A DNA stretch of 59,815 nt. Origin: Alphaproteobacteria bacterium. Its GTDB lineage: Bacteria; Pseudomonadota; Alphaproteobacteria; Elsterales; Elsteraceae. Each line of letters begins with the position of its first letter. Position 1 is the stretch's first letter. Location of the stretch: NCBI GenBank assembly GCA_013298565.1, contig JAAFIC010000009.1, positions 1-59,815 on the forward strand, read 5' to 3'. Below the pieces are notes generated by a model. It did not search any database. It had not been told where the DNA came from and saw nothing but the letters and a program-made list of their open reading frames with translations. This document shows positions 52,383 to 59,815 of this stretch, piece by piece. The position numbers and the translations under genes are program-made.

Positions 52383-55252
52383 TGCACCCCCCATCGAATC
52401 GTGAATAGCGGCTTGGTATCAATCTTTTGTTCAAGATTTCTCTCGATTTGCGCGATAAGCTCTACCCGCTGTTCATCAACTTTATCTTGTGCGGTGAACA
52501 GTGAGCGGCGTTTTGTCGAGCGCTCTGTTTCAAGTGCTTTAACGGTTTTCTGCCCAGCTAATTTCTCTTCAAGTGTTAATGCTACGGAGGACGCCCTCTG
52601 CGCGTCTTTAATCTTGCGATCCAGTTCTTTCAATTCGCGCTCTAGCCCGACTTTTAAATCCTCGGCCCACGTGTAAAGTTTATCGACCTCAGCCCCGAAA
52701 AACTGCGCATTACGCCCGGAGATTTCCGCACAAACCCTACCTTGCTGGACAGACAGGGTTTCCAGAAGAACGGGCATGACCGTTTCCGGTACTATTGCAT
52801 TGCCAACCACGCTTCCGCCGATAGTCATAAGACGGGAAGCTGTTTCTTCAGCGAGTACAGCACCCTCATCGGTTATCCCAGTCAATAAAAGATGGTCTTC
52901 ATACTGGCCAAGAGAGTTGACCGATAATAGCGTGGCTATCAGCCAACCTGTTTTTCCAACGAGGGGCTCAATCTGCGAAATAAGGCCTTCATACTGCGCA
53001 TAATTAAATATGATCTCAGCCGCGAGTAATGTCCGTGACTTTGCGCGAGATACGATTGCGTCACCAAGAGGATGATTTAAACGGAACAGATGGGCGTCAC
53101 CCGTCCGCCGGGGCAACTCGTATAGCCCGGTTGGAATGTCGGTCCTGCTTATCCATGTCGGTATTCTGTTAAGCCGGAAAGAAGCGGTATCGATGAACTC
53201 AGCGTCTCCAGCCAGCTCGTATTTCGCGAGTTTCATCAACTTATGCTCAAATTGATTTAGGTAAAGATTAGTATCTTCACTACGAACTTTAAGTTTTTCA
53301 CGCACCTCATCATCAAAATTTTCTAATAATTTCCGGCGCGCATTAGTCATTGCCTCATTAATTTCAGGGCTTAAATCTTTTTGAAGCTGATCGAAAGCCG
53401 ATTTAATTTGATCTTTCTGGCGGCATTGCTGATAAATTCCCGCGATCCGCTTCTCGAAATCTACACCTGATTCAATCGACCCCAACACCTCATCACTCGC
53501 ACCAAAGACGCCTTCAAAGAGTTGAAATTTTTCAGAGAGCAACTGGTAAACGCGCTGGTCGGCCTCATTCTTGCGATTCAGGAAATTTATAACCACGACG
53601 TCATGCTTCTGGCCATATCGATGGCAGCGTCCAATCCGTTGTTCGATGCGTTGCGGATTCCAAGGAAGGTCGTAGTTCACGACCATAGAACAGAATTGAA
53701 GGTTAATGCCTTCTGCACCCGCTTCCGTGGCAATCATGATTCTGCCGCGTTCGCGAAAGTAATCGACAAGGGCGGAGCGCATATCAGCCGTTTTTGATCC
53801 GGTGACTTTATCCGATTCTTTGTGGCGGGATAGCCAATCCTTATAAATTTCCTTGGACCCGTCATCAGTGTTTGTGCCATTGAAAAGCACAATTCGATCT
53901 GAAAATGGGCTATTCGCCAAGAGTTTCAGTATATAGGTCTGAGTACGACGAGATTCGGTGAAGATAATTGCTTTTTCGTCTGCACCAAACTCACGTGCCT
54001 TAGCGAATCCAACCTCTAAGGCTTTCAGAAGAGCAAGCCCCTTAGAATTTTGTTCAATGGATGTTGCTAATGCGGCGTATTCACGAAGCTCGGCAATTTC
54101 AAATTCAAGCGCTCGCTGGTCTGATTCGGTGAGTGCATCTGCCTCATCATCAACCCACTCGTCCATCGTTTCATCTAGAGCTTCGTAATCGTCGCTTAAA
54201 TCCTCGGCAAGTGATGTCAGCCTGCTCCGGCCGAGGCGCTTCTCAAGTCTGTTAGAGATCGATGTTAGGGCTCCTGCGATGGCAAAACTCGAAGACGCTA
54301 ACAGTTTTCGCAGCACGAGCGTCATTAATGATCGCTGACTTGCCGGAAGCGCCTGAAGATTGTCTCGTTGTAAATATTCAGTGACTAAATTATAGAGGCG
54401 ATCTTCAGTGGCATCAGGATTAAATTCTTCAAGAATAGCGTGACGATTTGTGTAGGGAACATATGCCGTTACTTGCCTGCGTAGAGTGCGATGACAGATC
54501 GGTTTTAGCCGCTCTCGTAAAATCTCAAAGGTCCGTTCTTGGGAGAGGTTGGCAAATTGCTCACGAAAGCTCTTCAAATCTCCGAATGAATGCTCATCAA
54601 TAAAGGTAACTAAGCCATATAATTCTAACAGAGAGTTTTGCAAAGGTGTTGCCGTCAGAAGTAGCTTTTTACTTTCTGATAAGGCATCCTTAAGTGTGTT
54701 TGAGATTATATTTGAAGATTTATAAACATTTCTAAGCCTATGGGCTTCATCAATAACAACTAAATCCCAATTATTTGCTCGAATGTCGATGGCTTTGTTT
54801 CTTGCAAACTGATAAGAGCAAATTATAACGTTACTACTTGAGTCAAATGGTCGCAAATTACCTTCCTTAATTTCAAGATTATATGATTTTGACTCTATAA
54901 TTGTGCAGGGAATAAAAAATTTTTCGTTCAGTTCTTGATACCATTGCTTGCGGAGATTCGACGGGGCAATGATAAGAATGCGACGTTTGCCTTCGGCCCA
55001 ACGCTGCGAAATCACTAGTCCAGCTTCAATGGTTTTACCAAGGCCGACCTCATCCGCTAAAAGCGCACCTTTAGAAAGAGGGGAAGCAAATGCAAAAAGC
55101 GCTGCATCGACCTGGTGTGGGTTCATATCCACCTGAGCACCAGCAACGGCAACAGCGAGTTTCTCATTGCTGCTGGACGGTTGGCGCCTAACTAACTCGT
55201 AGGCAAGAAGCTTGGCATGAAATTCTGTTATAGAAATAGTGTTATTCTGCAT
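52379..55252 (-). CDS. SNF2-family DEAD/DEAH helicase/translocase (defence-type)
   Basis: 957 residues. RecA-like domain 1: DEVGLGKTIEAG (67–78), DEAH at 168–171, LLLTATPLQNS at 198–208. RecA-like domain 2: GAEGINLQFCSMVVNYDLPW and RIEQRIGRCHRYGQ. A long C-terminal region (about 560–957) is mixed helical, ending in coiled coil. The form resembles RapA and the DISARM DrmD helicase but no methylase or DUF1998/PLD partners are present. First gene of the operon; its upstream region is very AT-rich. Base composition is visibly lower in GC than the rest of the window, consistent with recent transfer. The proposed role is DNA or RNA sensing and translocation in a defence system. Confidence 0.85.
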   Translation of the reverse strand: MQNNTISITEFHAKLLAYELVRRQPSSSNEKLAVAVAGAQVDMNPHQVDAALFAFASPLSKGALLADEVGLGKTIEAGLVISQRWAEGKRRILIIAPSNLRKQWYQELNEKFFIPCTIIESKSYNLEIKEGNLRPFDSSSNVIICSYQFARNKAIDIRANNWDLVVIDEAHRLRNVYKSSNIISNTLKDALSESKKLLLTATPLQNSLLELYGLVTFIDEHSFGDLKSFREQFANLSQERTFEILRERLKPICHRTLRRQVTAYVPYTNRHAILEEFNPDATEDRLYNLVTEYLQRDNLQALPASQRSLMTLVLRKLLASSSFAIAGALTSISNRLEKRLGRSRLTSLAEDLSDDYEALDETMDEWVDDEADALTESDQRALEFEIAELREYAALATSIEQNSKGLALLKALEVGFAKAREFGADEKAIIFTESRRTQTYILKLLANSPFSDRIVLFNGTNTDDGSKEIYKDWLSRHKESDKVTGSKTADMRSALVDYFRERGRIMIATEAGAEGINLQFCSMVVNYDLPWNPQRIEQRIGRCHRYGQKHDVVVINFLNRKNEADQRVYQLLSEKFQLFEGVFGASDEVLGSIESGVDFEKRIAGIYQQCRQKDQIKSAFDQLQKDLSPEINEAMTNARRKLLENFDDEVREKLKVRSEDTNLYLNQFEHKLMKLAKYELAGDAEFIDTASFRLNRIPTWISRTDIPTGLYELPRRTGDAHLFRLNHPLGDAIVSRAKSRTLLAAEIIFNYAQYEGLISQIEPLVGKTGWLIATLLSVNSLGQYEDHLLLTGITDEGAVLAEETASRLMTIGGSVVGNAIVPETVMPVLLETLSVQQGRVCAEISGRNAQFFGAEVDKLYTWAEDLKVGLERELKELDRKIKDAQRASSVALTLEEKLAGQKTVKALETERSTKRRSLFTAQDKVDEQRVELIAQIERNLEQKIDTKPLFTIRWGVQ

Positions 55253-55723
55253 ACGCGCCTCTTCTTGTTTATAAACATAAGTAAGATCATATTTTTTAAA
55301 TTTTTCTAAATTTGCCTCATCTATGTTTAAAAAACACTCTCACTGAAATTTTTTTGAAAATATCTATTGAATTATTTATAGTATTAAAAAACATTTAAGG
55401 CCTCCAAGCATGTTTTTTTTCAACAAAAAGACTATGCATTTTGAGTCTAGATGCTTTTAATAAAAAAATCTAGCATGAATGCAATCTTGGATTATATTTA
55501 ATGCGAATAAAATTCCATTAACGCGGTGAGATTGCAAATTTGTGAGCTGTCAGGGCGCAGTCAGCATTCCCTTGAAAGCTTAAAGGACAATTTTATGGTG
55601 TGTTATTAATAACCAGAGTAGTTTTCTGCGACAGTTACAGCATAAAAATTTCTGAGCATAAGTGTATTTAGACTTATGACATTGCGATGCGAAGAATTTG
55701 AGCGAAGCCCATCACAATTGACT
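55253..55723. other. AT-rich divergent spacer, no gene recognised
   Basis: Strongly AT-rich, poly-A/T tracts around 55290–55480, and no ORF with family resemblance. It should contain the promoter of the SNF2 operon (leftward), but no single promoter can be named. A minus-strand frame at 55606–55914 overlaps the folded region to the right and does not look like a protein. Confidence 0.5.
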
Positions 55724-55866
55724 GGCCGGGGGCTATATACTCCTCCTTCAAAGTCCGGCCTCCGGCTGTGAACCCTTTTAGCGACGGGGCGTGAATGTCT
55801 TGCCACAAGCCCGGAGGTAGTTCGGCGGCGATAGCCGCGCGACTGTGCCTGAGGAGAACAACCTCC
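55724..55866. ncRNA. Structured GC-rich region A (possible RNA or IS200/605-type end remnant)
   Basis: An abrupt GC-rich block in AT-rich surroundings. Pairings seen: GGCCGG (55724–55729) with CCGGCC (55755–55760); GGAGGT (55813–55818) with ACCTCC (55861–55866), enclosing GCGGC-GATA-GCCGC (55825–55838). No protein family seen in any frame. Such blocks occur as omega-RNA-like ends of IS200/IS605 TnpB or IscB elements, but no tnpB or iscB gene is present. Strand not certain. Confidence 0.35.
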
Positions 55867-55993
55867 CCAAACCATTAAGGGCAGTTTCGTTGAACGAGAA
55901 TCACTCTGTTGCACCGCTCTTGCAGCACAGGCGGCAATCCCCTACCTTAAATAAACCGTTTAGCAGCGGCGAAAATCGGAGGGTTCCCCACTC

Positions 55994-56143
55994 TGTCGGG
56001 TGGCCCACCTCATATAAGACCTAACCTTTTCCGAAGGTGCGGGTGGCTCGCGTCCAAAACGAGTTGCACGTTCAGGGAAAGGGTGGGGCGTGTTTGACCC
56101 TTCGTTTTCCACGCTGCTAACCACCCGACACCAGGGGCGAGCC
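55994..56143 (+). ncRNA. Structured region B with possible pseudoknot, upstream of the JAB gene (HEARO/omega-RNA-like?)
   Basis: TGTCGGGTGG (55994–56003) is a perfect complement of CCACCCGACA (56121–56130). GGCTCGC (56045–56051) is a perfect complement of GCGAGCC (56137–56143). The two long-range helices interlock (pseudoknot) or compete. Inside are local stems ACCTT/AAGGT (56024–56038 region) and GGGAAAGGGT with ACCCTT..TTTTCC (about 56075–56110). HEARO RNAs lie immediately upstream of IscB genes in the same way, but the downstream gene here is not IscB. Identity is a hypothesis. Confidence 0.4.
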
Positions 56144-56180
56144 TTGATGGCTCCTGCCTTCCATGGGGAGGTTCCTGCGC

Positions 56181-56891
56181 GTGAAAAATATCGTTGAGTT
56201 AAGCGATGAAGCCCTTATGCAGATTGTGCTGAACGGCCTGGAAGCGTTCATCGTGCGGCATGATCACGTCAAGCGCAGCGGCATTGAAATGCACGGTCAC
56301 CTTCTGGGCCATTACACACAGATGACCCGAAAGAGGAAAATACAGGTTACGCACTTTAGTTGCGATACGTCGGCAACAATGATGCCCGCCTACGTGTCTT
56401 GGAAAAATGAATCTGACCTTTTAAAGCGTAGTCTGGTGGACGGTTTCGGCCTCTGTTATCTCGGCCAAATCCATTCCCATCCTTACCTCAATAGCGACTG
56501 GACCACGGTGGCGGACGCTCGGCGCATCGGGGCTGAGTTCAGTGATGTTGATATTGAAACCGGGCAGGCAACGCTGCAAGAATGTCATGCACGATATGGC
56601 GATGAATGGCACCTGGAGATGGTCGCCACCTTCTATCACACGAAAAATGCGATATTCGTCAAACAGTATGATGAGTTAAAACCGGAGTTCTCAATTGGGA
56701 ATGTTCGGTGTTTTCTTCGAGCTGATGTTTATGAAGTGATGGATGATGGAGATATAAAAAGAGACTACGCAATAATACGATCACCTTTCCTTGAAAATGG
56801 TCGGGAGAAACAGATCGACATTGGCCGCGTGGGTCTAAAGCCGGGCCGTAAATACACATTACATCGCCTGCACAATGGGGAAGCGATATGA
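56181..56891 (+). CDS. JAB/MPN (JAMM) metalloprotease-like protein
   Basis: 236 residues from GTG 56181, which has GGGGAGG nine bases upstream; ATG 56163 is in frame but has no ribosome site and falls at the end of the folded region. JAMM ligands are in place: E36 in SGIEMHGHLLGHY, H98-x-H100 in QIHSHPYLNSDW and D112. Spacing is HxHP-x7-T-x2-D, one residue longer than the common form. JAMM proteins cut ubiquitin-like conjugates; prokaryotic ones occur in Cap/Bil-type defence operons, but no E1 or E2 gene is seen. It overlaps the next gene by four bases. A C-terminal beta-rich extension (about 165–236) is unassigned. Confidence 0.75.
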   Translation: MKNIVELSDEALMQIVLNGLEAFIVRHDHVKRSGIEMHGHLLGHYTQMTRKRKIQVTHFSCDTSATMMPAYVSWKNESDLLKRSLVDGFGLCYLGQIHSHPYLNSDWTTVADARRIGAEFSDVDIETGQATLQECHARYGDEWHLEMVATFYHTKNAIFVKQYDELKPEFSIGNVRCFLRADVYEVMDDGDIKRDYAIIRSPFLENGREKQIDIGRVGLKPGRKYTLHRLHNGEAI

Positions 56892-57892
56892 ATCTCTATG
56901 CTTTGTTCGACCGATTTTATGATGACGAAGGGCAACCGAAAAGACTACCGATAGATCGCAAGTCTGGCCTTATCGCTGTCGGAACGATCAGCGTTACGCT
57001 CGATGAAGAACGGGGCGGGCTGCCGGTCAGTGTTTCTGTGTCGATCTATCCATCCGAGTCGGAATTCAAGGGCAGGATAGCGGATCATTATAATTATGGT
57101 GAGGATGCTCCGCGCGGCGTGGGACCGGATGATTTTTTATTTCTGCGGCGCTTTCTGTGGAAAGAAGCAGAAGGGCGGCAATTGGCGTCTGTAAAGGTGC
57201 CGGATAATTTTGGTGACTCGGATATCTTCACCGCCTGGATTCCACACTCCTACGCGGATATCGGCCAAATCGCGGAATGGTTTGAAGAGGACAAGCCAAC
57301 CAAGCGCGCCGTTAAGGAACGTCTGCTCGAACGCCAGCGTCAAATCCAGGATGTCGCCGGTTGTTATATCGCCTCTTCCGTGGCGCTCATAACGGCGGCA
57401 AAGCGCGATTTGCCGATTGTTGCTTTGGGGGAAGAATGGCGCGACGTTCGCCCCCTTGGGCACCCGTCCGACGCGCTGGACGCCCTCTATGAAGAGGACA
57501 TCCTCTATGAGGAAGAGGCGCGCCCCGAAAACATCCACCTCACGCCTCTGGACCGCGAGGCCCGCCTGAAAACACCTAAAGGGGAATGGTCATGGCCGTC
57601 GCTTCGGTTCTTCGGGGCGGTGCGCCCCGATGGCCTGTTGTGTTTGGGCAGGCGCGAAGGCCTTTGGCGCGCTACCTTCTACCCACAGGGGCAAGATCAG
57701 GAAATCCTTATGGCGGGATACGCCGCTCTCGATAGCGCCGGGGAAATCTCGTTGGATCGGTTTCACCCTAACTGTGCCCCCCAGCCGCCAGTTAAACTGC
57801 GAACCAATCTGATGTACCGTAGGCTGCAAGAGAGAACTGCATGCGTCTGGACTGGGGATTTTTTGAGGCATAGCGTGTATCAGTTTGAATAA
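56888..57892 (+). CDS. Unrecognised protein coupled to the JAB gene
   Basis: 334 residues starting at ATG 56888, inside the JAB stop overlap. No membrane segment, no ATPase loop, no E1/E2 ubiquitin-enzyme motif. Visible regions: a beta-rich N-terminus (about 1–120), a central helix (about 140–165) with ASSVALITAAKRDLP, a very acidic loop (ALDALYEEDILYEEEARPE) and a C-terminal domain with WSWPSLRFFGAVRPDG, in which residues may form a lectin- or nuclease-like beta sheet. Two Cys near the ends (NCAPQPP and TACVWTG). Its strict coupling to the JAB gene suggests a substrate, cofactor or effector of that protease. Function not known. Confidence 0.7.
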   Translation: MNLYALFDRFYDDEGQPKRLPIDRKSGLIAVGTISVTLDEERGGLPVSVSVSIYPSESEFKGRIADHYNYGEDAPRGVGPDDFLFLRRFLWKEAEGRQLASVKVPDNFGDSDIFTAWIPHSYADIGQIAEWFEEDKPTKRAVKERLLERQRQIQDVAGCYIASSVALITAAKRDLPIVALGEEWRDVRPLGHPSDALDALYEEDILYEEEARPENIHLTPLDREARLKTPKGEWSWPSLRFFGAVRPDGLLCLGRREGLWRATFYPQGQDQEILMAGYAALDSAGEISLDRFHPNCAPQPPVKLRTNLMYRRLQERTACVWTGDFLRHSVYQFE

Positions 57893-58061
57893 CGATGGGA
57901 AAATAGCTATCTTCACGGGTGTAGGGGATAACAAATTTGTATTTTTCTAGGCGCTCGGTCTTGGGAAAATTTTCGGCACGTATCAAGAGCATCGGGTGCG
58001 AACCCGTGTAGAATTAAGCAGATTGCACCAAAACCAGATGGCAAAACCGAAAGGTTATAGG

Positions 58062-58910
58062 ATGAAAATCCCAAAGATTATTATGGCTATTGATACTGCT
58101 TTTGTCGATGCCGACCCTCGCTCTACTTATGAGATTGGCTTTGCGATCATCGAAACAGAACGAGGAATTTTGCCTGAGAATATAAGGGTAAAACAATATT
58201 ATATTAAACCAGACCCCAATTACTCATATGAACGGAGTTTACACGGTAAAACGATTCGATCCGCGGGAGATAGGGTCGTGATCGGTAACGAAGCGCATTC
58301 AGGCGTCGAGATTAAGAAGGTACTCGATTTCCTGAATAAGGCGGCTGAAAAAGTCGATTGTTTTGCTGCCCATAATGCCCAGGCGGATCACTCGCGCTTG
58401 CGAAAACTTGCTCAAGAACATGGCATCTCTTGGCCGAATCACCCTTGGCTAAATACGATGACCCTGTTCCGCAAGCTCGAAGGCAGCAAGAAGGGTGCCC
58501 TTGATCAAGCACGCAGCCGTTATGATGGGATCTATCGGTTTGGGCCGAAATCCTCACAGGAGGATGCGCGCATTTCTTTGGCGATCCTGCTTGAGGCAAT
58601 TAAACGTAATCCAATCTTGCTGCAAGAATGTTATCACCAGCGTAATTTTACAGATCTTTCCGATATTGATTTGAAGATTCTTCAAGAGCGGCAAGCGTTA
58701 TTTGATGAACTGGAGGAGCGCATCAGCGACCCGGTGATCAAGCAGCGTATTGATCAAGTCTTTGCGAAACTGGGTATCAACATAGCCCTAGCCGATGGTT
58801 TGGATCATACTGAACGAGCTGAGTTTCTTGACTTGCGGAAAAGTGCGCTTATCAATCAGGTGGACACCCGCAAAAACCCTCGCTCATTGAGCGGGGCTGT
58901 GATTCACTGA
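58062..58910 (+). CDS. DnaQ-fold (DEDD) protein lacking key catalytic residues; 3' end probably truncated by IS
   Basis: 282 residues from ATG 58062, with AAGG eight bases before it; ATG 58038 and GTG 57996 are in-frame alternatives. An RNase H-like 3'-5' exonuclease fold is visible: motif I AIDTAFVD has D11 but Ala13 in place of the usual Glu, motif II HNAQADHSRLR has D109, and motif III SSQEDARIS has D168 but Lys163 where His or Tyr is expected. It is likely catalytically dead or altered. The last residues (about SLSGAVIH) appear to be encoded by the end of the IS5 element, so the native C-terminus is lost. It follows the JAB–334-aa pair after 169 bases. Confidence 0.65.
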   Translation: MKIPKIIMAIDTAFVDADPRSTYEIGFAIIETERGILPENIRVKQYYIKPDPNYSYERSLHGKTIRSAGDRVVIGNEAHSGVEIKKVLDFLNKAAEKVDCFAAHNAQADHSRLRKLAQEHGISWPNHPWLNTMTLFRKLEGSKKGALDQARSRYDGIYRFGPKSSQEDARISLAILLEAIKRNPILLQECYHQRNFTDLSDIDLKILQERQALFDELEERISDPVIKQRIDQVFAKLGINIALADGLDHTERAEFLDLRKSALINQVDTRKNPRSLSGAVIH

Positions 58911-59815
58911 GGGCGTCGCTGCTTGGAGCCTGCCGATGGACCCTCAATCGCTTTTCAGCCTGAACGATCACCTTAAAGCCTTGAGCGCGCACGGCGATCC
59001 GCTTGAGGTTTTGGAGCGGACGGTTGATTTCGAGTATTTCCGAGGCTGGCTTGTCGAGGGGCTTGGCTATGGCGATGGCAGCAAAGGCGGGCGGCCACCG
59101 TTTGATCCGGTGGCGATGTTCAAGATCTTGATCTTGCAAGCACAGCATAATCTCTCGGATGCGCGGACGGAGTTTATGATCCGGGATCGGCTAAGTTGGC
59201 TGCGGTTTCTGGGGTTTTCGCTGGGAGATCGTACGCCGGACGAGAACACCATCCGGCATTTTCGCAATCGGCTGACAGAAACGGGCACGCTGACGCGGGT
59301 GATGAAGGCCTTCGATTGGCAGTTGCAGAAGAAGGGTTATATCCCGATGGCAGGCCAGATCATCGATGCCTCGCTGGTCCCAGCCCCCAAACAGCGCAAT
59401 ACCGAAGGCGAGCAGCAGGCGATCAAGGCGGGCAAAACCGCTTCCGAAATCTGGCCGGACCAACCGGCGAAGGCCGCGCAGAAGGATACGGAGGCGCGCT
59501 GGACGCTGAAGATCGGCGGAAAACAGCGTTTCCGGCAGGATGGCACACCGCTTCCGCTGATCGCCGTTCCGGTGTTCGGCTATAAAACTCATATCAGTAT
59601 CGACCGGCGGTTCGGCTTCATCCGCGCCGCGGCTGTAACCTCCGCCGCCCACGCCGATGGCCGAATGCTGCCCCAGCTCATCGACCGCCAAAATACCAGC
59701 AGCGCCGTTTGGGCCGATACCGCCTACCGCTCCCAGAGGAACGAAGCCTGGCTCGCCGACCGGATGCTGACCAGCCACATTCATCGCAAGAAGCCCAAAG
59801 GTAAGCCGATGCCCC
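58893..59815 (+). mobile_element. IS5-family insertion sequence (right part outside window)
   Basis: Transposase gene plus its left flank. The probable left end is the GGGGCTGTGATTCACTGA stretch around 58893–58910, which also supplies the stop codon of the exonuclease-like gene. The right end and target duplication are not visible. Confidence 0.7.
58936..59815 (+). CDS. IS5-family transposase (3'-truncated by window edge)
   Basis: At least 293 residues, frame open to the window end. The N-terminal DUF772 helical region contains GRPPFDPVAMFKILILQAQ, and RTPDENTIRHFRNRL follows. The DDE catalytic domain shows the first Asp in IIDASLVPAPKQR, then FGYKTHISIDRRFGF and the second Asp in WADTAYRSQRNEAW. 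Start at ATG 58936. Proteins of this kind occur in IS5 elements widespread in alphaproteobacteria. No internal stop or frameshift is visible, so it may be active. Confidence 0.92.
   Translation, partial: MDPQSLFSLNDHLKALSAHGDPLEVLERTVDFEYFRGWLVEGLGYGDGSKGGRPPFDPVAMFKILILQAQHNLSDARTEFMIRDRLSWLRFLGFSLGDRTPDENTIRHFRNRLTETGTLTRVMKAFDWQLQKKGYIPMAGQIIDASLVPAPKQRNTEGEQQAIKAGKTASEIWPDQPAKAAQKDTEARWTLKIGGKQRFRQDGTPLPLIAVPVFGYKTHISIDRRFGFIRAAAVTSAAHADGRMLPQLIDRQNTSSAVWADTAYRSQRNEAWLADRMLTSHIHRKKPKGKPMP

Noticed and set aside
52379-55252. DISARM system
   Set aside because: The helicase resembles DrmD, but drmA, drmB, drmC and a methyltransferase gene are all absent.
55606-55914. 102-codon minus-strand ORF over the folded region
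   Set aside because: Composition and pairing indicate a structured non-coding stretch; the translation is Arg/Ser-rich with no recognisable domain or ribosome site.

Overview
The window looks like a chromosomal stretch of a GC-rich alphaproteobacterium, most likely Rhodospirillales in the broad sense (genus not determined). The evidence is the block gpmI–envC–ctpA–YibQ-like–rppH, an IHF-beta gene with a separate lapA, and a glpR–glpD–glpSTPQUV cluster of the type described in Rhizobium. No rRNA operon or CRISPR array was seen, and the only tRNA sequence is a 3' fragment.

Layout. 1–25 kb is mostly housekeeping: a truncated drug exporter, tsaD, gpsA, an EVE-domain protein, tag, IHF-beta, lapA, an ornithine-cyclodeaminase-like enzyme, pgk, xth, the gpmI–envC–ctpA–YibQ–rppH operon, a TonB-like protein, a TorS-like hybrid kinase with its own binding protein, the queuosine genes queE-queD-queC, and def–fmt. 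Two toxin–antitoxin pairs (HepT/MntA and DinJ/YafQ) sit side by side at 20–21.3 kb. 25–29 kb has a coiled-coil membrane protein with 66-bp internal repeats, an SDR enzyme and a chemoreceptor. 28.7–37.3 kb is the glycerol regulon: repressor, glycerol-3-phosphate dehydrogenase and a complete ABC importer, closed by a strong terminator. 37.3–46.1 kb runs on the opposite strand: a HigA antitoxin with a decapitated higB remnant, then a galactoside operon (lacE-F-G, GH36 alpha-galactosidase, GH42 beta-galactosidase, lacK). The higB remnant follows the lacK stop codon directly and in frame, which suggests that the lac operon arrived by recombination into a HigBA locus.

From 46.7 kb to the right edge there is an integrated defence-type island. 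Its left boundary is the 3' half of a tRNA-Thr(CGT) gene next to a tyrosine integrase. Cargo in order: DarT/DarG; a three-gene operon of a SNF2-family helicase, a 58-aa protein and a Rad50-like zinc-hook ATPase with a C-terminal HEPN-like RNase motif; a GC-rich, highly folded non-coding stretch with a possible pseudoknot; a JAB/MPN metalloprotease-like gene; an unrecognised 334-aa protein; and a DnaQ-fold protein lacking key catalytic residues, apparently truncated by an IS5-family element that runs off the window. Base composition drops sharply at 50–55.6 kb, as expected for imported DNA.

The best candidates for undescribed biology are the SNF2–small protein–zinc-hook/HEPN ATPase operon (49.9–55.3 kb), the structured RNA-like region (55.7–56.15 kb), and the JAB–unknown–pseudo-exonuclease gene set (56.2–58.9 kb). 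All functional claims for these rest on motifs read by eye.
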